From: Pseudolabrys sp. Root1462
Lineage (GTDB): Bacteria; Pseudomonadota; Alphaproteobacteria; Rhizobiales; Xanthobacteraceae
Assembly (NCBI RefSeq): GCF_001426945.1
Contig: NZ_LMFS01000003.1
Location: 675,115-739,114, forward strand
DNA: 64,000 nt
Reading direction: 5' to 3'
In this document: one piece after another, positions 34,580 through 43,234 of the stretch
Layout of the letters: the number at the start of each line of letters is the position of its first letter
Numbering within the stretch: position 1 is the stretch's first letter
Position numbers and translations under genes: made by a program
Notes under the pieces: model-generated
Seen by the model: only the letters and a program-made list of their open reading frames with translations
Told to the model about the DNA's origin: nothing
The model's database searches: none

Positions 34580-35746
34580 GTGAGCATCCTCATCAGAGCG
34601 GTCGCGTCATCGGTCATTGCCATCGCCGCGCTTTGCCTTCCGGCCGCGGCGCGCGCCGCCGACGATACCGCACGCATCGCCGCCGCGGTCGATCAGACCT
34701 ATCGGCCCTTGATGAAGAAATACGATATTCCCGGCATGGCGGTGGCCGTGACCGTCGGCGGTCGGCAGCATTTCTTCAATTTCGGCGTTGCCTCCAAAGA
34801 GGCGAAGTCGCCGGTGACGAACCACACGCTGTTCGAGATCGGCTCGGTGAGCAAGACTTTCACTGCAACGCTCGCCGCCTATGCGGTGGCAAGCGGCGCG
34901 ATGACGCTTAATGCCCATCCGAGCGCCTACATGCCGGCGCTGCGCGGCGCCGCCATCGACAAGGCGAGCCTGCTCAATCTCGGCACCTACACCGCCGGCG
35001 GCCTTCCGTTGCAACTGCCCGCCACCGTGAGCAGCGATGCCGCCATGACGGCATATTTCAAGGCCTTCAAGCCTGCGGCGGCTCCAGGCCAACAACGGCA
35101 GTATTCAAATCCAAGTCTCGGGCTGTTCGGCCATGTTACCGCCCTGGCGATGAAGCGCGATTTCGCCGATCTGATGGAGAAGGAAATCTTCCCGCGGCTC
35201 GGCCTGAAACACAGCTACATCCGCGTGCCCGCCGCGGCGATGGATCGCTACGCCTGGGGCTACAAGGCTGACAAGCCGGTGCGCGTCAGCCCCGCGGTGT
35301 TTGCCAATGAAACCTATGGCGTAAAGACCACGTCGTCCGACCTGCTGCATTTCGTCGAGGTCAATATGGCGCCGGAGGCGCTCGATGAGCCGATGCGCCG
35401 CGCCGTCGCGGCGACCCATGTCGGCTATTTCAGCATCGGCGCCATGGTGCAGGGCCTCGGTTGGGAGCAGTACCGCTATCCGGTGACGCTCGATGCGCTG
35501 CGCGACGGCAATTCGGCTGCCATGATCTTCAAGCCAAATGTCGCGGCGCAGCTCACGCCGCCACGCACGCCCGAAGGCGAGATCCTCTTCAACAAGACCG
35601 GATCGACCACCGGCTTCGGCAGCTACGTGGCTTTCGTGCCGGCGAAGAAGATCGGCATCGTCATGCTGGCGAACCGCAACTTCCCGATCTCGGATCGGAT
35701 TGTCGCCGCCCATGTGGTGCTCGAGGCGCTCGCCGGCATGCAGTGA
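34580..35746 (+). CDS. class C (AmpC-type) beta-lactamase
   Basis: A 388-residue periplasmic serine beta-lactamase. Signal peptide at residues 1-26 (VIAIAALCLPAAARAA). Active-site motifs: S-x-x-K as SVSK in FEIGSVSKTFTATLA, Y-x-N as YSN in QRQYSNPSLGLFGH, and K-T-G in LFNKTGSTTGFGSYVAFVP. YRPLMKKYDIPGMAVAVTVGG and the length match chromosomal AmpC enzymes. The start is GTG at 34580. No ampR gene is divergent from it, so induction by AmpR is not indicated locally. Activity toward particular drugs cannot be read from the sequence. Confidence 0.92.
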   Translation: MSILIRAVASSVIAIAALCLPAAARAADDTARIAAAVDQTYRPLMKKYDIPGMAVAVTVGGRQHFFNFGVASKEAKSPVTNHTLFEIGSVSKTFTATLAAYAVASGAMTLNAHPSAYMPALRGAAIDKASLLNLGTYTAGGLPLQLPATVSSDAAMTAYFKAFKPAAAPGQQRQYSNPSLGLFGHVTALAMKRDFADLMEKEIFPRLGLKHSYIRVPAAAMDRYAWGYKADKPVRVSPAVFANETYGVKTTSSDLLHFVEVNMAPEALDEPMRRAVAATHVGYFSIGAMVQGLGWEQYRYPVTLDALRDGNSAAMIFKPNVAAQLTPPRTPEGEILFNKTGSTTGFGSYVAFVPAKKIGIVMLANRNFPISDRIVAAHVVLEALAGMQ

Positions 35747-35756
35747 GCGAACGCGC

Positions 35757-36542
35757 TCAATCGCGCCGGAATACCACGGTGGCGAACCAGCCGATGAGCA
35801 GGGCCATCATCGCGGTGACGACGCCGTAGATGAGGCCGTGGTTCTGCGAAGCTTCGAACACATATTGCTCGAAGCCGGACTTGATCACTTCCAGCGCCGT
35901 GTTGGTGCGCGAGAGCATCTGTCCGCCGGCGAACAGCTTGACGTCCACGGTGTAGGTGCCGGTCGGCACATTGGCCGGCAGCGGAATGGAGACGCGGAAC
36001 ACCGTCGGGGTCAGGAAGGTGACGCCGTTCGCCTCTTCGCGATATTGCTCCGCTTCTTTTTGCAGATTGACGAAATTCAGGCGGAACGGGTCGTCCGACA
36101 CCGCATCGGCGAAATCGGTACCGATGCGCTGGGTGAGGATGATGTAATTGAGGCCGAGCTGCAGCTTGCGCGCGGTCGCCGTGTCGGCGATCTGCTGGAT
36201 CGGCCGGTTGCTGAGCACGCCGAGATAAGACGGCACCCGGATGAATTCGCGCGAGTCGACATTGACCCAGATGCCGAGCACCCGCTCCTTGCGCCGTGTG
36301 CGCAAGGTGACATTCGGTCCGGTCACGGTGGTGACGAGATCGTAACTGCTGCGCAGTGCGGTGCGCGGCGCATCCGGCTCGATGGTGCCGAACAGCACGA
36401 GCTCCGCACCGATGAAATTCGAGGTCACCGCGACACGGTGAGTGGACAGCGACACCACGAGCTTCTCGGCCTGTGCCGGCGCCGATGCTGCCGCGCCCGC
36501 GGCGGCGATCATCGCGATGGCGAAGGCGGGGACCCGCATCAC
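35757..36542 (-). CDS. TIGR02186 family membrane-anchored protein
   Basis: A 261-residue protein with an N-terminal signal peptide (FAIAMIAAAGAAASAPAQA), a beta-rich extracytoplasmic part (LVVSLSTHRVAVTSNFIGAELVLFGTIEPDA) and one C-terminal membrane segment (HGLIYGVVTAMMALLIGWFATVVFRRD). This family is found in alphaproteobacteria next to TauE/SafE exporters, as here, where its ATG overlaps the TauE stop. It may be an accessory subunit of that transporter. Biochemical function unknown. Confidence 0.85.
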   Translation of the reverse strand: MMRVPAFAIAMIAAAGAAASAPAQAEKLVVSLSTHRVAVTSNFIGAELVLFGTIEPDAPRTALRSSYDLVTTVTGPNVTLRTRRKERVLGIWVNVDSREFIRVPSYLGVLSNRPIQQIADTATARKLQLGLNYIILTQRIGTDFADAVSDDPFRLNFVNLQKEAEQYREEANGVTFLTPTVFRVSIPLPANVPTGTYTVDVKLFAGGQMLSRTNTALEVIKSGFEQYVFEASQNHGLIYGVVTAMMALLIGWFATVVFRRD

Positions 36543-37462
36543 TGGCTCCTCACGACGCGGATGGAATAGAGGTCGTCGGGGATGACCACCAGATCGTAGG
36601 CAAAGCGCAGGCCGACCGCGAATACCAGGAGGCCGAGCAGCAGGCGCAGCCGCTCGGCGCGCATGCGCTGCCCGGTGTGGGCGCCGAATTGCGCGCCGAT
36701 GACGCCGCCGACCATCAGGATCAGGGCCAGCACCGCATCGACCAGATGATTGGTGGCTGCGTGCATCACGGTCGCCGAAGTCATGGTGACCAGCGTCATC
36801 ACCATCGACGTGCCGATGACGGTCGCGGTCGGCACGCGCAGGAAATAGATGAGCATGGGCACCAGCAGGAAGCCGCCGCCGATGCCGAGCACGGCGCCGA
36901 TGAAGCCGATGAGGAAGCCGATGCCCCAGACCGGGATCAGCGACACGTAGATCTTCGAGCGCTTGAAGCGCATCTTCAGCGGCAGGCCATGCACCCAGTT
37001 ATGGCTGCCGGGGCGCCGCAAGGTCGCCGGCTGGCCGCGCCGCGCCCGCAGTTCCGCCTGGACGCCCTCCTTGATCATCAGGACGCCGACCAGGGTCAGC
37101 AGCGTGACGTAGGACAGGCCGATGGTGAGATCGAGCTGGTCGATGGCGCGCAGCACCGCGAACAGCCAGACGCCGGCCGCCGTACCGAGAATGCCGGCAG
37201 CGAGCAGCATGAGCGCCAGCGAAAGGTCGATGGCACGCTTACGCCAGTAGCTGATCGCGCCGGTGAAGGTGGAGGCGGCGATGTGGCTGGTGACGCTCGC
37301 CACTGCCACCGCCGGCGAAATGCCGATGAAGATCAGAAGCGGCGTCATCAGGAAGCCGCCGCCGATGCCGAACATGCCGGAGATGAAGCCGATCGTCAGC
37401 CCCATCGCCAACACCAGGAAGATGTTGACGGGCAAGTCGGCGATCGGGAGATAGATCTGCAA
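36539..37462 (-). CDS. TauE/SafE family sulfite/sulfonate exporter
   Basis: A 307-residue inner-membrane protein with about eight membrane segments in two repeats. The first is VNIFLVLAMGLTIGFISGMFGIGGGFLMTPLLIFIGI and the second is GIGFLIGFIGAVLGIGGGFLLVPMLIYFL. The twin GxGGGF motifs are the family hallmark. It exports sulfite or organosulfonates across the inner membrane. It is first in a two-gene operon with the TIGR02186 protein (4-base overlap). Confidence 0.92.
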   Translation of the reverse strand: MQIYLPIADLPVNIFLVLAMGLTIGFISGMFGIGGGFLMTPLLIFIGISPAVAVASVTSHIAASTFTGAISYWRKRAIDLSLALMLLAAGILGTAAGVWLFAVLRAIDQLDLTIGLSYVTLLTLVGVLMIKEGVQAELRARRGQPATLRRPGSHNWVHGLPLKMRFKRSKIYVSLIPVWGIGFLIGFIGAVLGIGGGFLLVPMLIYFLRVPTATVIGTSMVMTLVTMTSATVMHAATNHLVDAVLALILMVGGVIGAQFGAHTGQRMRAERLRLLLGLLVFAVGLRFAYDLVVIPDDLYSIRVVRSQ

Positions 37463-37662
37463 GCGACGTCACCCGGCGTTCGAGGGCGCAGGTCTTGAAT
37501 GCCCATTCCGCGCCGGCAGCGGCCGCCGCCGCGGGCTGGTCGTCAAACTTAGGGCTCGAGGCCGATCCTGACGATAGTCAATGACACCCGCACGTCTTCG
37601 CGCGATTCGTCGCGATTGAACACCCCTCGCGCGGCGCGGTCACGGCTTTCGCAGGCTTAAAC

Positions 37663-40600
37663 TTAACGGCGCGCCACCACGCCGATGTTCAGCGGTGAGT
37701 TGCCGGTCACGGCCTGCGGAACGGCGCGCGGCTTGACGTGAGCCTTGGGTGCGGCGGGTTCGGCATTGCTGGTGGCATCCCAGCCGCCGCGCGGCATCGG
37801 CACGGCGGTCGCCGCGGCCGGCTGTTCTTGCGGCTTGAAGGCCTTCACCGCGTCCTGGGCAGCGGTAAGTTCGTCCGGTTCGAGACGGCCGCCGATCTCG
37901 TCGCGCTTGCGGCCGGCTTCGTGGTCGCCCTGAGCGGCCGCCAGCGAGAACCACTGATAGGCTTCGCCGAGGTTCTTTTCGACGCCGAGGCCGCGGGCGC
38001 AAAGGATGCCGAGATTGTACTGGCTGTCGCCGACGCCGTAGTCGGCCGCCTTGCGGAACCATTGCGCCGCGGTGCCGTAGTCGGGCTTGCCGTCGATGCC
38101 CTCGGCGTAGAGCACCGCGAGATTGTGCATCGCCTTGGCGTAGCCCTTGCCGGCGGCGGCGACATAAAGCTTGCGCGCCTGGCCGAGGTTCTTTTTCACG
38201 CCCTGGCCCTTTTCCAGCATGCTGGCGTAACGGAACTGGGCGAGGGGCAGGCCTTTGCCGGCGGCGCGCTCGTACCAGCGCGCCGCTTCCTCGGCGCTGG
38301 CAGCGACGCCGCGGCCTTCGGCAAAGCGCTGGGCGATCTCGAAGGCGGCGCCGGCGTCGCCGGCGGCGGCGGCTTCGCGCAGCTTGTCGCTGCCGATGGT
38401 GACAGGCAGGCCGCCGTCAACCTGCGGAGCCGCGGGCTTTGCCTTCGGTCCGGCCGGAATGCTGCCGGTGACATCGGCGTTCGGCGCCGACGTCGTCGGC
38501 GGCGGATTGAGCGCCGGGGCGCTGAGCAGCGACGAACTGTCGTCGCGCGGCGCGGCGCCCGGCGTGACATTGCGGATCGTGCCGGAGGGACCCATCAGGT
38601 AGCCCGGCAGATCGAGCGGCTTGGCCGGCGCGGTCACCGAATGGGTGACGAGCGCATCATCGGTGGCCGGCGGTTGCGGCACGGCAGCGCCATTGTCGTC
38701 GGCCGGAGTTCTGGCGACGCCCGCCGGCGCGTCCTGCGCGGTGCGCGAATTCGAACCGCCGAGATGGAGGAACGTGCTGGCGAACTGGATGCCGCCGATC
38801 ACGATGGCGACGAGGCTCGCCGCGATCAGCACCTGCTTGATCTTCTTGAAGATCGAGGCGCGCAGCGGCGACGGCGCGTCGGTTTCGCTCAGGGCTTCGA
38901 TTTCGTCGGCGCGCGGTGCGCGCGGCTTGGCGGTCTCCATCGCGGCCTGCGCGGCGCGGCGTGCCGCGGCGATGAAGCCGGATTTGCCGGTCGGGCTCGC
39001 GTCCGCGTGCGGCTTGATGCCGGCGAGGGCGGCTTCCGAGGCGGCGATGCGCGCAGCCGGATTGCCGCCGAAGCGCGGCGGCACGCTGCCCGGCTCGAGC
39101 GGCTGGTCGGGCGGCAGTTCCGGATTGATCGGCAGGCGCGGCGCCGGCGGCAGGCGTTTGGCTTGCGGCTGCGCCGCCTGAGGCGCCGGTGCGGGAGCCG
39201 GACGCTGCGCCGGTTTCGGCGCCAGAGCCGCGGCGAGTTCGGGCGCCGGCTGCACTTGCGGCCGCGACGCCGCCAAGTTCGGCAAGGGCGCGTTCATTTC
39301 GCGCGGCGCCGGTGCGACCGGCTCATCGACGATGACGCGGCTGGCGATGCGGCCGACCGGCTCGGTCAGCTCCATGGCGTCGTCGAACGCGGCGGGACGC
39401 GGCTCGCGCACGCCCTTCTCGATCGTCGCCAGGCGGTCGACGACGATGCCGAGCGTGCCGTGCATGGCATCGAGTGCCGACTGCGTGCGCGCCAGTTGCT
39501 GCTGCAGATTGGCGACTTCGGGCGGGTTGCCGTCGCGCAAGCCCGACGGGTTCTTGTCGGCGCGCAGTTCCTGGATATGCACCAGAAGATCGCCAAGGCC
39601 GCGCTCGATCGCTTCGAGATGGCCGAGGCGCGAATCCGAGGCGTCGAGGCGCTGCACCAGCGCGACGATCTGGTTTTCGAGGTGACCGACGGCGACATTG
39701 TCGCCGCGCGATTGCTGGATCTGTTCAATCTTGTCCGACAGCGACTCGACCAGCGCTTCGAGCCGCGGCGGCACAACGGCGCCGTTCTGCGACCGCGCGG
39801 CCAGGGCATCGGACAGCGCGCTGATGCGGTGTTCGAGATTGTTGAGCGCGTCGCTGGCGCCGCCCATGGCGAAGTGATCGACCTTGTCGCCGAGTTCGGC
39901 GACCTGCGCGGCAAGCCGGCCGACCGCCTCGTTGGAGGCGACGTGCTCGGCCATGTCGCGCAAGGTCGTAATGGCGTGCTCGAGCTGGCCGAGGGTCTCC
40001 GGATCGCGGCGCGCGACGATCATGTCGATCTTGTGCGCCAGACCTTCGACGGCGTCGTTGAAACCGACCAGGTTTTCCGCCGGCGTCAGGCCGCGCAGCG
40101 CATCGCGCACTTCAGCGAGACCGTGCTCGATGCCGGAGAGGGCGCCGTGATCGCCGCCGTTCTGGCGGCCTTCGGCGATGCGCTGGGTCAGGCCCTGAAT
40201 CTGCCGTTCGATGGCATCGATTGCCTGGCGCGGCATGGCGTCGGCGAGCGCGCGGTTGATGTCGCTGAGCTCGGCGCGCAGCGCGTTGATGGCGTCCTCG
40301 ACGCCGGGACGGCGCAGCGTTTCGATCTGGTCGGTGATCTGGCGCAGGCGGTCTTCAAGGCCGGAGATGTCCTGCGCCGGGATCTGTTGCGGCATGAAGG
40401 CGGGGGCGGTCACCGCCTGCGGCATCGGCGGTTGGGCCGGCTGCGGCGCCGGCTGAAAGGCGGGCTGGCCCTGCGCCGGCGCGCCGTTGAGGCTGCGCTG
40501 GCGGGCGGCGATCTCGGCGACCGCGCGGTCGAGGCCGAACGGCATCGGCTGCGGCGCGGGCGGCGCCATCGGCGGCCGCATCGCGGGCTGGGGTTGCATG

Positions 40601-41064
40601 GCCGGCGCGGGCATCGGCTGCGGCGCCCAAACAGGCTGCGGCGGCTGTTGCGGCAGCGGCGGCGCATAAGGCGCCATCATGCGCGGCAGGGCCGCGAGCT
40701 GCTCTATCCGCTGGTCGAGCCGCGCAATCAGTTGCGCGAGCTGGTCGTTTCCGGGATTGGCCTGCGGCGGAGCGTAATTCTGAGCCTGCGGCGGCGCCTG
40801 ACGCTGGCGTCGCGGTGCATAAGCCTCGGGCCCCTTGCGGGAAAACTGGTCGAGGCGGCGGGTGATGTCGTCCAGCCGTTCATGAACGAAGGACATGTCC
40901 TCGCCGTAGCTGTCCTCGTCATCGTGGAGGTCGGCGGCCTGCTCGAGAATGACGGAGTTGAGCCACTCGCCCAAAGGCATGCCCGACCGGCGAGCCGCTT
41001 CCTTGGCTGTCTCGCGGGCTTCGGGCCGGATGCCTTTGACACTCCACGGGACACCAAATTTCAT
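37663..41064 (-). CDS. PodJ-like localization factor with coiled coils and Sel1 repeats
   Basis: An 1133-residue protein. It opens with the conserved WSVKGIRPEARETAKEAARRSGMPLGEWLN, then a Pro/Gln/Met-rich disordered region (about residues 90-220). A long coiled-coil zone follows, built of LEDRLRQITDQIETLR-type units (about 240-560), then another Pro/Ala region. One membrane segment IKQVLIAASLVAIVIGGIQFA (about 740-760) is followed by periplasmic Sel1 repeats from about residue 900 (DAGAAFEIAQRFAEGRGVAASAEEAARWYERAA and four more). This is the layout of PodJ polarity factors that recruit cell-pole machinery. Exact orthology needs an alignment. Confidence 0.88.
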   Translation of the reverse strand: MKFGVPWSVKGIRPEARETAKEAARRSGMPLGEWLNSVILEQAADLHDDEDSYGEDMSFVHERLDDITRRLDQFSRKGPEAYAPRRQRQAPPQAQNYAPPQANPGNDQLAQLIARLDQRIEQLAALPRMMAPYAPPLPQQPPQPVWAPQPMPAPAMQPQPAMRPPMAPPAPQPMPFGLDRAVAEIAARQRSLNGAPAQGQPAFQPAPQPAQPPMPQAVTAPAFMPQQIPAQDISGLEDRLRQITDQIETLRRPGVEDAINALRAELSDINRALADAMPRQAIDAIERQIQGLTQRIAEGRQNGGDHGALSGIEHGLAEVRDALRGLTPAENLVGFNDAVEGLAHKIDMIVARRDPETLGQLEHAITTLRDMAEHVASNEAVGRLAAQVAELGDKVDHFAMGGASDALNNLEHRISALSDALAARSQNGAVVPPRLEALVESLSDKIEQIQQSRGDNVAVGHLENQIVALVQRLDASDSRLGHLEAIERGLGDLLVHIQELRADKNPSGLRDGNPPEVANLQQQLARTQSALDAMHGTLGIVVDRLATIEKGVREPRPAAFDDAMELTEPVGRIASRVIVDEPVAPAPREMNAPLPNLAASRPQVQPAPELAAALAPKPAQRPAPAPAPQAAQPQAKRLPPAPRLPINPELPPDQPLEPGSVPPRFGGNPAARIAASEAALAGIKPHADASPTGKSGFIAAARRAAQAAMETAKPRAPRADEIEALSETDAPSPLRASIFKKIKQVLIAASLVAIVIGGIQFASTFLHLGGSNSRTAQDAPAGVARTPADDNGAAVPQPPATDDALVTHSVTAPAKPLDLPGYLMGPSGTIRNVTPGAAPRDDSSSLLSAPALNPPPTTSAPNADVTGSIPAGPKAKPAAPQVDGGLPVTIGSDKLREAAAAGDAGAAFEIAQRFAEGRGVAASAEEAARWYERAAGKGLPLAQFRYASMLEKGQGVKKNLGQARKLYVAAAGKGYAKAMHNLAVLYAEGIDGKPDYGTAAQWFRKAADYGVGDSQYNLGILCARGLGVEKNLGEAYQWFSLAAAQGDHEAGRKRDEIGGRLEPDELTAAQDAVKAFKPQEQPAAATAVPMPRGGWDATSNAEPAAPKAHVKPRAVPQAVTGNSPLNIGVVARR

Positions 41065-41443
41065 TCTTCACCCAACGTCGAGGTGGAGGCGCAAAGAGGC
41101 TTGCGTGCTCGACTCTTTGACAGCCGGCCGAACCGGCTACAGGCCACCCGGCGACTTTTTGCCGCTCACGGTAAACACCGGGTTAACAACCTGCCGAAGT
41201 GCCGGAGTTTCGGTAAGAATTGGCGCTGCCCGCCGGGCGGACCGGGACCTGCTCTTGGCCTTAAGACGGCTGTAAAACGGGGCTGTTAAACTGGTGGGGC
41301 TGCCCAAAAGCGCCTTGGCAGCGCCGAAGCGGACGATTAGCTGGTCAAGGGGACCATTCGGGACCGCACGTGGGGATCCAGAATCGAGCGGCTGCATTGA
41401 AGGCGTTCAACGCCTCAAGCCGCCCGCCGGGGAGAGAAAAACG
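41065..41443. promoter_or_regulatory. 379-base divergent region podJ-like / acyl-CoA dehydrogenase
   Basis: No gene is supported here. Visible elements are a hairpin AGCCGG-CCGAA-CCGGCT (about 41120-41136), GGGTTAACAACC near 41180, and a CtrA-like pair TTAA-N7-GTAA at 41261-41275 (consensus TTAA-N7-TTAA, one mismatch). There is also GGCGTT-C-AACGCC close to the dehydrogenase start and its ribosome site GGGGAGAGAAA. The CtrA-like site would fit a cell-pole gene but is unproven. Confidence 0.4.
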
Positions 41444-43234
41444 ATGCCGACCTATAAAGCGCCCGTCGACGACGCGCTGTTCCTGCTCAACGACGTCTTC
41501 CATGTCGAGCGCTATGGCAACCTGCCGGGATTCTCCGACGCCTCGCCCGACGTGGTCGAGGCCATCCTCAGTGAAGCCGCCAAGCTGTCCGAGGACGTGC
41601 TGACCCCGCTCAACCGCGTCGGCGACAAGGAAGGCTGCAAGCGCGCCGCCGACGGCAGCGTGACGACGCCCACCGGTTTCAAGGACGCCTTCAAGCAGAT
41701 CGTCGAGGGCGGCTGGATCGGCATCTCGGCGCCGCAGGAATTCGGCGGCCAGGGCCTGCCTTCGACGCTGACCGAGATCGTCAACGAGTATTTCTGTTCC
41801 GCCAACATGGCCTTCGCCATGTATCCCGGCCTGACGCAAGGCGCGATCGCGGCGCTGATAGTCCACGCCAACGACGCCATCAAGCAGAAATATCTGCCGA
41901 AGATGATCGAGGGCGTCTGGACCGGCACCATGAACCTGACCGAGCCGCATTGCGGCACCGATCTCGGTCTGCTGCGATCCAAGGCGGTCAAACAGGCCGA
42001 CGGCTCCTACAAGATCAGCGGCACCAAGATATTCATCTCGGCCGGCGAACATGATCTCTCCGACAACATCATCCATCTGGTGCTGGCGCGTATCGAAGGC
42101 GCACCCGCCGGTACCAAGGGCATCTCGCTGTTCGTGGTGCCGAAGTTCATGGTCAAGGATGACGGCTCGCTCGGCGAACGCAACGGTGTGTCGTGCGGCT
42201 CGCTCGAAGAGAAGATGGGCATCCACGGCAACTCGACCTGCGTCATGAATTACGATGGCGCCACCGGCTGGCTGGTCGGCGAGGAAAACCGCGGCCTCAA
42301 CGCGATGTTCGTGATGATGAATGAGGCGCGCCTCGGTGTCGGCATTCAGGGCCTCGCCATGTCGGAGGTCGCCTATCAGAACGCCGCGATCTACGCCCGC
42401 GAGCGCCTGCAGGGCCGTGCCATCACCGGCACGAAGTTTCCCGACAAGCCGGCCGATCCGATCATCGTCCATCCCGACGTGCGCCGCACCTTGATGACGA
42501 TGCGTGCCTTCAACGAAGCGGCGCGGGCCCTTGTCATCTGGGCCGGGCTCAAGAGCGATGTCGCGCATCGCTCGGGCGATGCCAAGGAGCGTCAGGCGGC
42601 CGACGATGCCCTCGGCCTGATGACGCCGGTGATCAAGGGCGTGCTCACCGATCAGGGCTTCGCCAACACGGTTTCGGCACAGCAGATGTATGGCGGTCAC
42701 GGCTACATCGCCGAGCACGGCATGGAGCAGTTCGTGCGCGATGCGCGCATCGCCATGATCTATGAAGGCGCCAATGGCGTGCAGGCGATGGATCTGGTCG
42801 GCCGCAAGCTCGGCAAGGACGGCGGCCGCGCGCTGATGGCCTTCCTTGGCGAGGTCGGCGCTTACGTAAAGGAGAGGGGCGCGGATGAGACCATGAAGCC
42901 GCTGGTCACCGCGCTCGGGCAGGGCGCCGGCCACCTGCAGCAGGCCTCGATGTGGTTCATGCAGAACGCGATGGCCAAGCCCGACAATGCCGGCGCCGGC
43001 GCCACCGATTACATGCATCTCTTCGGTCTGGTCGCGCTCGGCTACATGTGGTGTCAGATCGCCGACGCCGCGAATGCCAAGCTGAAGAACGGCGGCGACG
43101 CCGCGCGCTTCAACGCCAAGCTGGTCACCGCGCGCTTCTTCATGGAGCGCATGATGCCGGAAACCGCGACGCGGCTTGCCCGCATCCAGGCCGGCAGCGC
43201 CTCGACGATGGAATTGCCTGCCGAGGCGTTCTAG
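41444..43234 (+). CDS. acyl-CoA dehydrogenase, FadE-like long form
   Basis: A 596-residue FAD-dependent acyl-CoA dehydrogenase from the ATG at 41444 (MPTYKAPVDDALFLLNDVF) after GGGGAGAG. The short N-terminal helix typical of this roughly 600-residue class is followed by MNLTEPHCGTDLGLLRSKA, GTKIFISAGEHDL, a middle domain, QMYGGHGYIAEHGMEQF and AMIYEGANGVQAMDL with the likely catalytic Glu. A C-terminal extra domain follows (GAGHLQQASMWFMQNAMAKPDN). Relatives include fatty acyl-CoA and 3-methylmercaptopropionyl-CoA (DmdC) dehydrogenases; beta-oxidation is the likelier role given the thiolase and FadJ genes downstream. Its stop overlaps the opposing ClC stop in CTAG. Confidence 0.9.
   Translation: MPTYKAPVDDALFLLNDVFHVERYGNLPGFSDASPDVVEAILSEAAKLSEDVLTPLNRVGDKEGCKRAADGSVTTPTGFKDAFKQIVEGGWIGISAPQEFGGQGLPSTLTEIVNEYFCSANMAFAMYPGLTQGAIAALIVHANDAIKQKYLPKMIEGVWTGTMNLTEPHCGTDLGLLRSKAVKQADGSYKISGTKIFISAGEHDLSDNIIHLVLARIEGAPAGTKGISLFVVPKFMVKDDGSLGERNGVSCGSLEEKMGIHGNSTCVMNYDGATGWLVGEENRGLNAMFVMMNEARLGVGIQGLAMSEVAYQNAAIYARERLQGRAITGTKFPDKPADPIIVHPDVRRTLMTMRAFNEAARALVIWAGLKSDVAHRSGDAKERQAADDALGLMTPVIKGVLTDQGFANTVSAQQMYGGHGYIAEHGMEQFVRDARIAMIYEGANGVQAMDLVGRKLGKDGGRALMAFLGEVGAYVKERGADETMKPLVTALGQGAGHLQQASMWFMQNAMAKPDNAGAGATDYMHLFGLVALGYMWCQIADAANAKLKNGGDAARFNAKLVTARFFMERMMPETATRLARIQAGSASTMELPAEAF

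Noticed and set aside
37738-41289. 1183-codon open frame on the plus strand opposite the PodJ-like gene
   Set aside because: Arg/Gly/Ala-rich with no recognisable domain; it mirrors the GC-rich codons of the real minus-strand gene, which has clear Sel1 repeats and coiled coils.
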